DNA of 27,825 nt from a virus. Below, in pieces: positions 1-6,240 of the stretch. A program made the translations under genes and the position numbers. Numbering within the stretch: the first letter of the stretch is position 1; each line of letters opens with the position of its first letter. The notes beneath the pieces are model-generated. The model was not told the DNA's origin, did no database searches, and saw nothing but the letters and a program-made list of their open reading frames with translations. The DNA is taken from positions 1 through 27,825 of IMG/VR virus record IMGVR_UViG_3300047564_000181; one strand, 5' to 3'.

Positions 1-233
1 GCCTTGACATAGGTAACTCCTTCTTTCTTCATAATAAGTGAGTAGACATCTCCAGCCATGTCACATGCGAAGCAGCGAAACCCGCCGTTCTCTATGTTTA
101 AACGCGCTGACTTAACTTTATCATTGTGGAAGGCACACCGCACAGTCACCCAACCACCACGATTGGTAGGGATAGTGAATCCGTAGTGTTCTAATACTTT
201 AACGATGTCGTGCTTAGAGTTTTGGGAGTGCAT
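1..233 (-). CDS. DNA primase, CHC2 zinc-finger N-terminus (partial, runs off left edge)
   Basis: This is the N-terminal 77 codons of a DnaG-type primase, whose zinc domain helps recognise the template when RNA primers are made. The sequence shows the CHC2 pattern: C33-x2-H36, then C54-x2-C57 inside FRCFACDMAGD, followed by the usual hydrophobic helix and an acidic residue before glycine (MKKEGV). In the family the zinc finger is followed by a TOPRIM catalytic domain, which would lie beyond base 1 and cannot be checked. The ATG at 231-233 overlaps the end of the upstream nuclease gene by 20 bp. It is the last visible gene of the leftward DNA-metabolism operon, downstream of a helicase-like ATPase and an ssDNA-binding candidate, which fits a replication role. 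It could also be a stand-alone CHC2 protein. Confidence 0.85.
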   Translation of the reverse strand, partial: MHSQNSKHDIVKVLEHYGFTIPTNRGGWVTVRCAFHNDKVKSARLNIENGGFRCFACDMAGDVYSLIMKKEGVTYVK

Positions 234-579
234 CACGGAGCCTCTGTACGACATACGACTCTCCAATCCCCTTGTTACTCGCTTTGATAATCACCAATGG
301 AGAAGGCGCAATCACCAAACGCTTTTGTATGCGGTAGTTTTCTGCTTCTATCTCTGCCTCGCGCAACCAACCCGATAGGTCAATGCGACCATCACGCCTT
401 GGTGCCTTGGCTTCAATCACATAGCCATCGGTGTTGGCTGGAAGGTACACATCTCCGATGTCATTGCGCCCAGCACGAGGCAACCGCTGTGCGTTTAAAC
501 CTTGTGCCATTAACCAGTCAGCAAGTTCAATCTCAAATGCTGCACCTCTACGCTTGTTGCTCGCTTGCTGTGTTGGCAT
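214..579 (-). CDS. PD-(D/E)XK nuclease, Holliday-junction-resolvase-like
   Basis: This small protein (121 aa) is probably a metal-dependent endonuclease acting on branched DNA during replication or recombination. A short basic N-terminus (NKRRG) leads into a helix with acidic E16/E18. Then come D43 in NDIGDVY and the E56-A-K58 pair in YVIEAKAP, the expected order of the PD-(D/E)XK core. A glutamate-rich helix follows. The length matches archaeal/phage Hjc-like resolvases. I chose the ATG at 577-579 rather than an in-frame start 69 bp upstream because AGAAAGGAG sits about 7 nt before it and this limits overlap with the glycosyltransferase gene to 32 bp. The family call is firm. Resolvase versus another nuclease role is inference. 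Confidence 0.75.
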   Translation of the reverse strand: MPTQQASNKRRGAAFEIELADWLMAQGLNAQRLPRAGRNDIGDVYLPANTDGYVIEAKAPRRDGRIDLSGWLREAEIEAENYRIQKRLVIAPSPLVIIKASNKGIGESYVVQRLRDALPKL

Positions 580-1285
580 TTTGCTGGCTCCTTTCTGCGC
601 TTTCAATGGCTGCCCAGTATAAGTTGTAGTAGTTATCATCAAAGGCAAACCGCTTCATGTGCTTCACCAATGCCGATGTGTTGGCATAGACAGGCACGCC
701 TGCTGCTTTAACCTTACGGAAGAAGGCAATGTCCTCACCAATAAACTGCTCACCGCTTGCGTTGTTCTCTGCAAACACGAAGTCAGTCTCGCCATGCTTA
801 GCATGTAACGCTTTGATAACAGACTTGTGCATCAACACTAAGCCCAGTCCAGCGTGGTCTACCTTAAGTACTTGATTGCGTGGCAGTGGGTGCTTGTACT
901 TAATCTCGTACTCGTTCTCACCTTCATCAAAGATGGCAGGCATAGGTTGCATCAGTGAGTTCTCCATCTGCTTAGAGATAAAGTACACACCACTTACAAC
1001 AGGACGAGCAATCTTGTCAGCGGTATCCCATAGAATCTTGACTACCTCTTTGGTCAATACGATGTCGGAGTCAACCCACAACGCCCAGTCTGTGCCAACC
1101 TTGTTCCACATCTCAAATGCAGCCTGTCGTTGGCGTGCAATCTGATTACCCTGCACACGAATAGCGTTATGAAATGGCACCTCACCAGTGATGATGCTGT
1201 ACACCAAACCCTCTGTGAACTTGCCGTCAGTATTGCCATTGTCGCACCAAATAACTGAGAGAGTTTCTTTATTACTATGAGCCAT
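548..1285 (-). CDS. GT-A fold glycosyltransferase (family 2-like)
   Basis: This 245-aa protein is probably a nucleotide-sugar-dependent glycosyltransferase. An early beta strand (LSVIWCDNGN) and an arginine/glutamine-rich helix (NQIARQRQAAFEMW) lead to the strand WALWVDSDIV. There the D72-S-D74 motif would bind metal and the sugar nucleotide. A later acidic stretch (GEDIAFFRKVKAAG) and a late histidine in VKHMKRF match the acceptor-site and metal-binding parts of the fold. No signal peptide or membrane segment is seen. It lies inside the replication operon, with its ATG overlapping the upstream gene by 11 bp. That placement suggests an early enzyme, perhaps modifying phage DNA bases, a host component or a virion protein; substrate and target are not shown by the sequence. 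Confidence 0.75.
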   Translation of the reverse strand: MAHSNKETLSVIWCDNGNTDGKFTEGLVYSIITGEVPFHNAIRVQGNQIARQRQAAFEMWNKVGTDWALWVDSDIVLTKEVVKILWDTADKIARPVVSGVYFISKQMENSLMQPMPAIFDEGENEYEIKYKHPLPRNQVLKVDHAGLGLVLMHKSVIKALHAKHGETDFVFAENNASGEQFIGEDIAFFRKVKAAGVPVYANTSALVKHMKRFAFDDNYYNLYWAAIESAERSQQNANTASEQQA

Positions 1286-1694
1286 GTTTAAACACTTCCT
1301 CTGATTTGTCGAGTACTTCCATTGCGTTCTCTGCTAAGTCTTTCCAAGACTCACTCATGAGTCGGAGTTGTGTTGCGATTTCTTCTCTGCACTCTGGTCC
1401 GTGGTCCTCAGTAAGATGCTCAGCCAACTGCCCAACATAATCAGCGAACTGTAGAGACTCGAACCAGACTTGTGATGGGTCGTAGATTTTTTGTGTAGCC
1501 TCATCAATGCGTTCAATAAACTCTGGTAGTCCATCAAGTATCGCTTGTTTCATCTCCGTTGGTATCTGCTTGGCTGACAGCACTGCTTCCTCCAGCATCT
1601 CGGGAGTAACTGATAGTGCCTTCATCAAGGAGTCTTTTGAATTCCTCATCTGTGAGGTCTTGGAACCTACCGCTTTCTTCTTCTTGCCAAACAT
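1275..1694 (-). CDS. Hypothetical protein, helical, overlaps upstream gene by 161 bp
   Basis: This 139-aa protein is not recognised. It opens with a lysine cluster (FGKKKK) and continues as mostly helical, acidic sequence without cysteines clustered for metal or any membrane segment. The start at 1692-1694 is supported by GGAG five bases upstream. Later in-frame ATGs (1649, 1625) have poor ribosome sites. Its first 53 codons are read over the end of the preceding 108-aa gene in another frame. It ends 11 bp inside the glycosyltransferase gene. Position suggests an accessory role in DNA metabolism, but nothing in it states a function. Confidence 0.65.
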   Translation of the reverse strand: MFGKKKKAVGSKTSQMRNSKDSLMKALSVTPEMLEEAVLSAKQIPTEMKQAILDGLPEFIERIDEATQKIYDPSQVWFESLQFADYVGQLAEHLTEDHGPECREEIATQLRLMSESWKDLAENAMEVLDKSEEVFKHGS

Positions 1695-1860
1695 ACGCTC
1701 TCCATCCCACTGTCCACGAAAATTGTTTAGGTATAAACATCAACTGCGATTTAATGTCTGTAATCAATGGCTTAGTAGGGACGACTACATCCTCTGCGTT
1801 TAAACTACCCTGCAGTTCTCCAGCATTTTCTACTACTTTGATTTCCCATTTGGGTGTCAT
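1534..1860 (-). CDS. Hypothetical protein with long out-of-frame overlap at its 3' end
   Basis: This 108-aa protein is not recognised. The first half looks like a compact mixed domain (MTPKWEIKVVENAGEL, then a tryptophan-rich WTVGWRAYVWQEEESG). Next is an acidic helix (DLTDEEFKRLLDEG) and a low-complexity Ser/Ala/Asp/Thr tail that is probably disordered. It starts 9 bp after the helicase-like gene ends, behind a GGAG-type ribosome site. The final third of the gene is shared with the start of the next gene in a different frame. The tail being disordered fits the idea that it tolerates constraint from the overlapping gene. Confidence 0.6.
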   Translation of the reverse strand: MTPKWEIKVVENAGELQGSLNAEDVVVPTKPLITDIKSQLMFIPKQFSWTVGWRAYVWQEEESGRFQDLTDEEFKRLLDEGTISYSRDAGGSSAVSQADTNGDETSDT

Positions 1861-1869
1861 GACTTCTCC

Positions 1870-2649
1870 TTACGCTTGTAATAAATCTGCCAGTTGCATA
1901 CTGGCTGGGTTGTATGCAAGCCACACTGGACTTGCACCTGTCGAATCTGCGGGACCATAACGATTCTTTACCGCACACACACCCATAGATGCAATTTGGT
2001 TGTACACCGTGAGGATGAGCGAAGGAGTCTGAGCAATCTTTCCGTGAAGCGAACTGCTTGGTGGACATGGATTGCCTGGAGCGCCTTGACTTGTATGATG
2101 ACAGACAACAACAGCAGCGCCAGTTTCTCTAGCCCACCACTTGAGTTCACGCATGAGAGTGCGGAGTCCGCCCCACTCATCTTGTCCATCAAGGGTTACA
2201 TCAACTGCGTTGTCAAGTACGATGAGTTCAACATCTTGACCCATGCGCTCACGGGCTGCAAGTACTGCATCCTCTATGTCCTTAAGCGTAGGTGCTGAGT
2301 CAAACTCCCACATGATGTGGTCAGCAGGCTTGAGCATTTGTGCTGCCCATTCTCTGTCTGCTTCCATCAGTGGTTCTACTTCTTGTTGTGGTCTGCCTGT
2401 AATCATCGCAAGCAAACGCAAACTCATAGTATGTGAGTGTGTATCTGCTGAGATGTACAGGGTAGGAACCTGAGCATGGACTGCCAGTGACAAGGCAAAG
2501 GTAGATTTACCTGAGCCAGGAGGACCAGCAACCATGCTCACCTCACCTCGTCTAAACGCTATCTGCTGCTCTGCAAGAGAGCGCCACACTGTAGGCAAAG
2601 TGGCACCCCCTTGCGAGGCAGTCTTAATAGCACGAGATAAACGGCGCAT
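1870..2649 (-). CDS. RecA-like/DnaB-like ATPase, probable replicative helicase
   Basis: A single RecA-fold ATPase domain of 259 aa, matching the C-terminal motor of DnaB-type helicases and the short helicase-like ATPases of actinophages. Walker A is GPPGSGKST at residues 42-50. A catalytic-type acidic strand LYISADTHSH follows near 64-73. Walker B is ELIVLDN at 141-147, and VVVCHHTSQG near 181-189 resembles the sensor strand with its histidines. The N-terminal primase-binding domain of full DnaB (about 450 aa) is absent. No clear Shine-Dalgarno precedes the ATG, which lies 3 bp after the previous stop, so translation is probably coupled. With a CHC2 primase and an ssDNA-binding candidate in the same operon, a replication helicase or loader is likely. 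A RadA/Sak4-type recombination ATPase is the main alternative. Confidence 0.8.
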   Translation of the reverse strand: MRRLSRAIKTASQGGATLPTVWRSLAEQQIAFRRGEVSMVAGPPGSGKSTFALSLAVHAQVPTLYISADTHSHTMSLRLLAMITGRPQQEVEPLMEADREWAAQMLKPADHIMWEFDSAPTLKDIEDAVLAARERMGQDVELIVLDNAVDVTLDGQDEWGGLRTLMRELKWWARETGAAVVVCHHTSQGAPGNPCPPSSSLHGKIAQTPSLILTVYNQIASMGVCAVKNRYGPADSTGASPVWLAYNPASMQLADLLQA

Positions 2650-2652
2650 CGC

Positions 2653-3096
2653 TTATGCGTTAACGCGGTTATTACACTGAGAGCCTTGTGGCTGTGGGCA
2701 TGAGAAGAAGGCGCGGTATGGCTTGCCTGTTGACTTACTGATACCAGCCTTGACCAAGCGCATTGGTCCAGCGCCACATGAACACATTGGTACAGAAGCA
2801 GGTGCTGGTGCATAACCCTGTGCTGTAGGTGCTGGCTGTTGGAACTGTTGTGCTGGCTGTGCGTGTGCAGGCATTGGTGCTGCACCTTGGTTAACAACTT
2901 CTGCTGATGGGAATGAAGTCTTAACTGTAGCCATAGCCTCAACAGTTGTCTCAAGGTCAACCAACGCTGCAATGCGCTGGCTTACTGCATCAAGCAAGGT
3001 ATCAAGTTCCAACGCATCGGATGCGTAGAGGTTGATAAGCATGCCATCCTTCTTTGTCTTGAAGTTGATTTGAATTGCTGCGTTTTGATTACTCAT
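2653..3096 (-). CDS. Probable ssDNA-binding protein with C-terminal zinc ribbon
   Basis: The 147-aa protein has three parts. Residues 1-60 form a strand-rich start (AAIQINFKTKKDGMLINLYA) and a helix. Residues 65-100 are a proline/alanine/glutamine linker. The C-terminus holds a four-cysteine zinc ribbon: CSCGAGPMRL, then FFSCPQ and CNN. I recall this arrangement in actinophage proteins annotated as ssDNA-binding, and the tail ribbon resembles those that contact single strands in topoisomerases. It sits between the RecB-like nuclease (8-bp overlap) and the helicase-like ATPase, a typical recombination/replication trio. The DNA-binding role is inference from family memory and context; only the zinc ribbon is direct. 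Confidence 0.6.
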   Translation of the reverse strand: MSNQNAAIQINFKTKKDGMLINLYASDALELDTLLDAVSQRIAALVDLETTVEAMATVKTSFPSAEVVNQGAAPMPAHAQPAQQFQQPAPTAQGYAPAPASVPMCSCGAGPMRLVKAGISKSTGKPYRAFFSCPQPQGSQCNNRVNA

Positions 3097-3931
3097 TTGT
3101 TTCTGCTCCTAGTTCGGGGTACATGTGTGAATCTTCACCTTTAACTGCATAGCATGCCTTGTTGACTGAACATGTACCACACATAAATCCTGGCTGTGGG
3201 ATAAAGATGTTGTTGTCAACGGCAATCTTGAACCCACTTACCCATTGGGAAAGGCGTGGTTCTGTATAGTGCGATAGGTCTACTGGAGGTGTTAACTCAC
3301 CAGTGCGAGCCATGAAGTAAGCGCCCAATGTAGGACGGATACCCAGCAACTTCTCAGTCATGATGGCATAGGTGCCTAACTGTGTGAAAGTCATGGGTGC
3401 TTTACTGGATGTCTTGATGTCCACCACGACAAGTTCGCCTGTTGGCGCAACCATAAGGCGGTCAAGGAATCCCTTCATGTTGACCCCACCAATCTCCACA
3501 TTAAGTTCTGTTTCGATGGCAGGTGCTCCGTCAGGTAGGTGGTACATCTGATACCCACTATCGTGGCGGAATTGTACCCAGAAGTCACCCATCTTGGGTC
3601 CGTTATCTAACCACCAAGATGCATCCTCTTTGTTGGGATACGCCTTGGTTGCTCTGCCACCAGCACGGAACTCCATGCCATTGTCAGCCTGCTTGTAGTT
3701 CTCATTCCATCGCTGGTTAAATACAGCAGTGGTATCAAACGGACTACCAAGCGGTAGAGCATCGTAGATTTCAGTTAACTCATGGAGTGCTTTGCCCCCT
3801 ACTAGCCAGTAGGATGGGTTCTGCGGGACATTCTGTATGCGGGATAGATAATACGACCAACCACAGTTGAGCCATGTGCTCATGGCGCTGTGGGAGATGT
3901 AGTTCTTCCCAGTCTTTTCTTCTAGTGTCAT
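3089..3931 (-). CDS. Cas4/RecB-like exonuclease with probable Fe-S cluster
   Basis: This 280-aa protein belongs to the PD-(D/E)XK branch that includes Cas4, AddB and RecB nuclease domains, and probably trims DNA ends for recombination or replication. The core is visible: GFLDRLM with its aspartate, then ELVVVDIKTSS supplying D-x-K, then a Q-x3-Y-type helix (FTQLGTYAIM). C23 near the N-terminus plus C251, C254 and C260 near the C-terminus (MCGTCSVNKAC) give the four-cysteine pattern that holds a 4Fe-4S cluster in this family. The ATG at 3929-3931 has AAAGGAG five bases upstream. A TTG five codons earlier would swallow that site, so I rejected it. It is the first gene of the leftward operon and lies just behind an inverted repeat. 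Confidence 0.85.
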   Translation of the reverse strand: MTLEEKTGKNYISHSAMSTWLNCGWSYYLSRIQNVPQNPSYWLVGGKALHELTEIYDALPLGSPFDTTAVFNQRWNENYKQADNGMEFRAGGRATKAYPNKEDASWWLDNGPKMGDFWVQFRHDSGYQMYHLPDGAPAIETELNVEIGGVNMKGFLDRLMVAPTGELVVVDIKTSSKAPMTFTQLGTYAIMTEKLLGIRPTLGAYFMARTGELTPPVDLSHYTEPRLSQWVSGFKIAVDNNIFIPQPGFMCGTCSVNKACYAVKGEDSHMYPELGAETNE

Positions 3932-3944
3932 GTTTCTCCTTTGC

Positions 3945-3979
3945 AATAGAGGAGTCTACTACACAATGTCTCCTCTATT
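3945..3979. promoter_or_regulatory. Inverted repeat in the leader of the leftward operon
   Basis: AATAGAGGAG at 3945-3954 and its exact complement CTCCTCTATT at 3970-3979 are separated by 15 bases, in the divergent gap between the nuclease gene (start 3931) and the first plus-strand gene. It may be an operator for a repressor or a hairpin in the leftward mRNA just ahead of the ribosome site at 3937-3943. No convincing -35/-10 pair was found around it. Confidence 0.55.
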
Positions 3980-4005
3980 CTGCGACACGCCGATGAATTA
4001 CACCA

Positions 4006-4275
4006 GTGTGTTTTACAAAAAAGTCCGTTACACTCCTGTTCGTGCAGAACTGGATATTTCTACCTAGACTCAGACGAAAGCCTAAGCCTAGCACGAAGGC
4101 TAACTATCGTGGTATTCCCACGCATGTATGCCCTTGTGGGTCACGACTTTTTAAAGTCGGCTGCATGTTCGAGGAAAATGAAATTTCGTTGTGGTTCACG
4201 GATGCAGAGTGTGCATTGTGTGGCGCACAAATAACAGTACCTACTCCTGCGGATGGTGAAGATGCCACAGTATGA
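4006..4275 (+). CDS. Small zinc-ribbon protein
   Basis: About 89 aa, with a four-cysteine zinc ribbon in its second half: CPCGS, then C about eight residues on, then ECALCG near the C-terminus. The segment between (FEENEISLWFTDAECALCG) matches a small zinc-ribbon family I recall from actinophages, often near DNA-metabolism genes. Function is unknown; small ribbons like this may bind nucleic acid or polymerase. The start is doubtful. GTG at 4006 and GTG at 4042 are both possible, neither has a Shine-Dalgarno site, and there is no in-frame ATG, so leaderless translation is possible. The gene overlaps the FmdB-like gene by 14 bp and is read opposite to the replication operon. Confidence 0.6.
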   Translation: MCFTKKSVTLLFVQNWIFLPRLRRKPKPSTKANYRGIPTHVCPCGSRLFKVGCMFEENEISLWFTDAECALCGAQITVPTPADGEDATV

Positions 4276-4438
4276 TTTCCAATGTAACGCCTGCAATGTA
4301 GTGCAGGAACTGCACCTGTCTGTAAAAGAATCATCCAATGTGCCTACCTGTAGCCTGTGTGAGGGTGAGATGCGCCGTGTCTTTACTCCACCTGCTGTGC
4401 ATTTCAGGGGTCCAGGGTTCTACAAGACTGGCGGATAG
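4262..4438 (+). CDS. FmdB-like zinc-ribbon protein
   Basis: This 58-aa protein fits the FmdB family of small zinc ribbons. It starts MPQYDFQCNACN, has a second pair in CSLCEG, and ends RVFTPPAVHFRGPGFYKTGG, where the VHF-x-G-x-GFY-T ending is diagnostic. I start it at 4262 because the family begins M-P-x-Y-D/E; an ATG three codons earlier is possible. GGTGA lies just upstream. It overlaps the preceding zinc-ribbon gene, so the two are probably co-translated. FmdB proteins are described as putative regulators, but a biochemical role is not settled. A candidate promoter overlaps its 3' end. Confidence 0.8.
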   Translation: MPQYDFQCNACNVVQELHLSVKESSNVPTCSLCEGEMRRVFTPPAVHFRGPGFYKTGG

Positions 4439-4447
4439 TGCTACAAT
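4419..4447 (+). promoter_or_regulatory. Candidate sigma70-type promoter
   Basis: TCTACA (4419-4424) and TACAAT (4442-4447) are separated by exactly 17 bases. These match the -35 and -10 consensus at 4/6 and 5/6. Transcription would begin near 4454, run through about 50 untranslated bases into the terminator at 4501-4546, and with read-through reach the gene at 4567. Confidence 0.45.
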
Positions 4448-4453
4448 AAATTC

Positions 4454-4546
4454 ACTATAGCCTGTTGGGGAAGCATGCTATGGGTCTTTGAGGGAAAAAT
4501 AAAAGCCCCCGTTCAGGTAAATCAATTTACTTGGCGGGGGTTTTTT
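4454..4546 (+). ncRNA. Possible short leader or small RNA
   Basis: Between the candidate promoter and the terminator there is no ORF of note. A weak stem TAGC/GCTA (around 4463-4492) with a G-rich loop is followed by the strong terminator hairpin. The expected transcript is about 90 nt. It may be a free small RNA or an attenuating leader for the gene at 4567. No known RNA family is recognised, so this is a low-confidence inference. Confidence 0.25.
4501..4546 (+). terminator. Rho-independent terminator upstream of the orphan gene
   Basis: AAAAGCCCCCG (4501-4511) pairs with CGGGGGTTTTT (4535-4545), with one G-T pair. An inner AGGTAAAT/ATTTACTT stem extends the hairpin, and a T6 run follows. 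The complementary strand also ends in a T-rich run, so it could stop transcription in both directions. Confidence 0.8.
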
Positions 4547-4566
4547 AAACTTAACAAAGGAAAACC

Positions 4567-5262
4567 ATGAAAAAGAAAACAGTAGTGTATTGGACAATGT
4601 ACACAGCAATAGACAGAATTACAAAAAGTAATTTATTGTTTGAACCACCTAAACATATTTGGTCCACGCTTCCTAAAGATGGTGTTGATTCTTATAGGTC
4701 TTGCTATGCATCACAAGGATTTTTTAAAAACACTTATGTTTTAAATAATGCTATTGATTTATCAGTAGTTATTTCAGATGATGGAAAAACTGTTATACCT
4801 AATGATGGTTTTGTTTTGCCAAAACACTCAGCGTACGATGGTCAACATACAATTACTATTGATTATGCGTGGTTGTTTTTTACTGAGGATGACATAGAAC
4901 TTGCTATGTATCCACCTTATTTACATAACCCAACCACGGCTAAGCATGGGACTGTACATGCTGGAGCATTTAACATAAGCAAATGGATTAGACCAATCGT
5001 TCCACAATACACACTATGGAAAGGTGTAAATACATTCGAGGCTAAGGCTAATGAGCCACTGATGTATCTTGATTTTAAAACAGATAATAAAATTCAACTT
5101 CAACAGTTTGAATTAACACCACAGATTTATGAAATTACCGCAGGGAGTGTAAGTTTTAAAGACTTGAAACCTAAGACACCAATGCAAGAACTTTACAATA
5201 GATTTACAAGAAGCAACCGTGACAAGCGTTTACTTCAACTAATTAAACAAAACCTTTTGTAA
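4567..5262 (+). CDS. AT-rich orphan protein (moron candidate)
   Basis: This 231-aa cytosolic-looking protein has no membrane segment or signal peptide. Its tone (VVYWTMYTAIDR, LFFTEDDIELAMYPPY, ISKWIRP) recalls hypothetical proteins of marine T4-like and podo-like phages, near structural or unassigned genes; I cannot give a function. The C-terminal 40 residues are basic and helical. The start at 4567 has AAAGGAAA just upstream. Codon use is far richer in A/T-ending codons and long A or T runs than the neighbours, which suggests later acquisition. It is the only sizeable plus-strand gene, it meets the late operon head-on, and both flanks carry terminators. That is the layout of a self-contained moron, though no separate promoter was found between the upstream terminator and its start. 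Confidence 0.8.
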   Translation: MKKKTVVYWTMYTAIDRITKSNLLFEPPKHIWSTLPKDGVDSYRSCYASQGFFKNTYVLNNAIDLSVVISDDGKTVIPNDGFVLPKHSAYDGQHTITIDYAWLFFTEDDIELAMYPPYLHNPTTAKHGTVHAGAFNISKWIRPIVPQYTLWKGVNTFEAKANEPLMYLDFKTDNKIQLQQFELTPQIYEITAGSVSFKDLKPKTPMQELYNRFTRSNRDKRLLQLIKQNLL

Positions 5263-5265
5263 AGC

Positions 5266-5310
5266 AAAAAAGCCCCCGCTCTTAGATTTCTCTAAGGCGG
5301 GGGTTCTTTT
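5266..5310. terminator. Bidirectional terminator between converging transcripts
   Basis: GCCCCCGC (5272-5279) pairs with GCGGGGGT (5297-5304), and inside it CTTAGA (5281-5286) pairs with TCTAAG (5291-5296). TTCTTTT follows on the plus strand, and on the minus strand the hairpin is followed by CTTTTTT. It lies between the orphan gene ending at 5262 and the holin candidate ending at 5321, so it probably ends both the plus-strand unit and the leftward late operon. Confidence 0.9.
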
Positions 5311-5320
5311 GTTTAAACGA

Positions 5321-5506
5321 TTACTTTGAGCCGCGACCGTACTCAGTTGCTGATGGGTCAAGCCACTTGAGTAGTGGACCTGCAAAGCCTGCAAGGGCTG
5401 CAGCACCAAGAGTCTTAAGGTCCGTCTCGCCAGCAAGGTAAAGCGCTACAGCAGCAGATGCCGCAGCACGGAACCATGTTAGTCCGAGTTGCTTAAATTG
5501 TTCCAT
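5321..5506 (-). CDS. Small holin-like membrane protein
   Basis: A 61-aa protein with one or two hydrophobic segments (WFRAAASAAVALYLAG and LGAAALAGFAGPLLKWL) and a charged end (EYGRGSK). The hydrophobic pair joined by a short acidic turn (ETDLKT) is typical of small phage holins, which open the membrane to let endolysin reach the cell wall. It lies 14 bp after the endolysin gene and is the last gene of the late operon, right before the terminator. I use the ATG at 5504-5506, preceded by GAGGAGGAAAC, rather than a start 16 codons earlier inside the endolysin gene. Holin is inferred from size, hydrophobicity and position. Confidence 0.7.
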   Translation of the reverse strand: MEQFKQLGLTWFRAAASAAVALYLAGETDLKTLGAAALAGFAGPLLKWLDPSATEYGRGSK

Positions 5507-5520
5507 TGTTTCCTCCTCGT

Positions 5521-6021
5521 TTATTTTGTACCGTGCAACTTGCAACATGTACAAACTTCTGTTTTGTACGCCTTCTTAGCAGGCGCAGGTGTTACCTTTG
5601 CAATAACTTGATTAACAATCTTAGGTTGATTCATCCACCAAAACCACGGAGAAGTATCGGTAGCCATAGCGGACTCAATAGAAATATGTAGATGCTTGTT
5701 ATGAGGATTACTCCCAGTGTACCGTCTGTTTCCCAACTTTGACTTTTCTCTGGACCAGATTCTTCCTTTGAAGATAAGGTACTTGACACGCTTATCCTCT
5801 TTAAGTTTCTCAAAAATTTCTTCACAATCAATACCGTTCTTAGGGTCGTGCGTTAAGTCAACAGCAAGACCAGTGTTATGGTCGCTCGCAGGACTCTGCT
5901 TGAGATGAGCGTTCGATGGCAGAAGCCCATCGCTGGCTTTCATACGCAATGGTGCTATCGCTGTGGCTTGGCGTAGGACTGCAAGTGCGGCAGGTGTGGC
6001 TTTCTTGACAACATGTTTCAT
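5521..6021 (-). CDS. Endolysin, M15-type peptidase
   Basis: This 166-aa protein is a VanY/M15-like zinc peptidase that should cut peptide cross-links in host peptidoglycan at lysis. The metal site is visible: S-D-H-N-x-G-x-A-V-D (SDHNTGLAVDLTHDP, about residues 46-60) and the later H-x-H in NPHNKHLHISI. The middle (KYLIFKGRIWS, GNRRYTGSNPH) matches actinophage lysins of this class. No signal peptide is seen, so release depends on the holin. The C-terminal 40 residues end in CTCCKLHG, a cysteine-rich tail that could bind metal or the cell wall. Its ATG overlaps the stop of the small membrane protein by 4 bp (ATGA). Confidence 0.88.
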   Translation of the reverse strand: MKHVVKKATPAALAVLRQATAIAPLRMKASDGLLPSNAHLKQSPASDHNTGLAVDLTHDPKNGIDCEEIFEKLKEDKRVKYLIFKGRIWSREKSKLGNRRYTGSNPHNKHLHISIESAMATDTSPWFWWMNQPKIVNQVIAKVTPAPAKKAYKTEVCTCCKLHGTK

Positions 6022-6224
6022 TCATTCTTCCCTCTTTGCAACATCATTTGATAAAGGATTTCAACTTTTTCCTCAAGTCTAATAACAGAATCTTTGAGGC
6101 TTGTGCCAGAGTTAGGCTTAAGTTCATACAAGTAATGCTTAACTAACCACCGTACTGCAGTAGCAAAAGCAGCAACAAGTGTACAAACGGATACGGCTAA
6201 ACCTAGCCACTGAGCAGGAGTCAT
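6018..6224 (-). CDS. Small membrane protein with coiled-coil tail, lysis-associated
   Basis: This 68-aa protein has one N-terminal hydrophobic segment (LGLAVSVCTLVAAFATAVRWLV) followed by a charged helix (LKDSVIRLEEKVEILYQMMLQRG) likely to form a coiled coil. Small actinophage membrane proteins of this shape commonly sit beside endolysins and are annotated as holin-like or membrane proteins. The ribosome site AAGGAAAG is close to the ATG, and the stop overlaps the endolysin start by 4 bp, so the two are coupled. It could be the true holin, an antiholin or a spanin-like partner of the protein at 5321-5506; the sequence does not decide. Confidence 0.7.
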   Translation of the reverse strand: MTPAQWLGLAVSVCTLVAAFATAVRWLVKHYLYELKPNSGTSLKDSVIRLEEKVEILYQMMLQRGKNE

Positions 6225-6240
6225 TTACTTTCCTTATGTA

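Noticed and set aside
297-629. Plus-strand 110-codon frame opposite the nuclease and glycosyltransferase
   Set aside because: It overlaps two genes with clear catalytic motifs on the other strand and shows no protein family pattern.
579-648. Longer N-terminus for the PD-(D/E)XK nuclease starting at 648
   Set aside because: The added residues do not resemble the family, overlap the glycosyltransferase gene by 100 bp, and lack the strong ribosome site seen before 579.
1445-1470. tRNA T-arm-like GGTTCGAGTCTC on the minus strand
   Set aside because: It lies within the 139-aa coding frame (VWFESLQF) and no acceptor stem or anticodon arm can be built around it.
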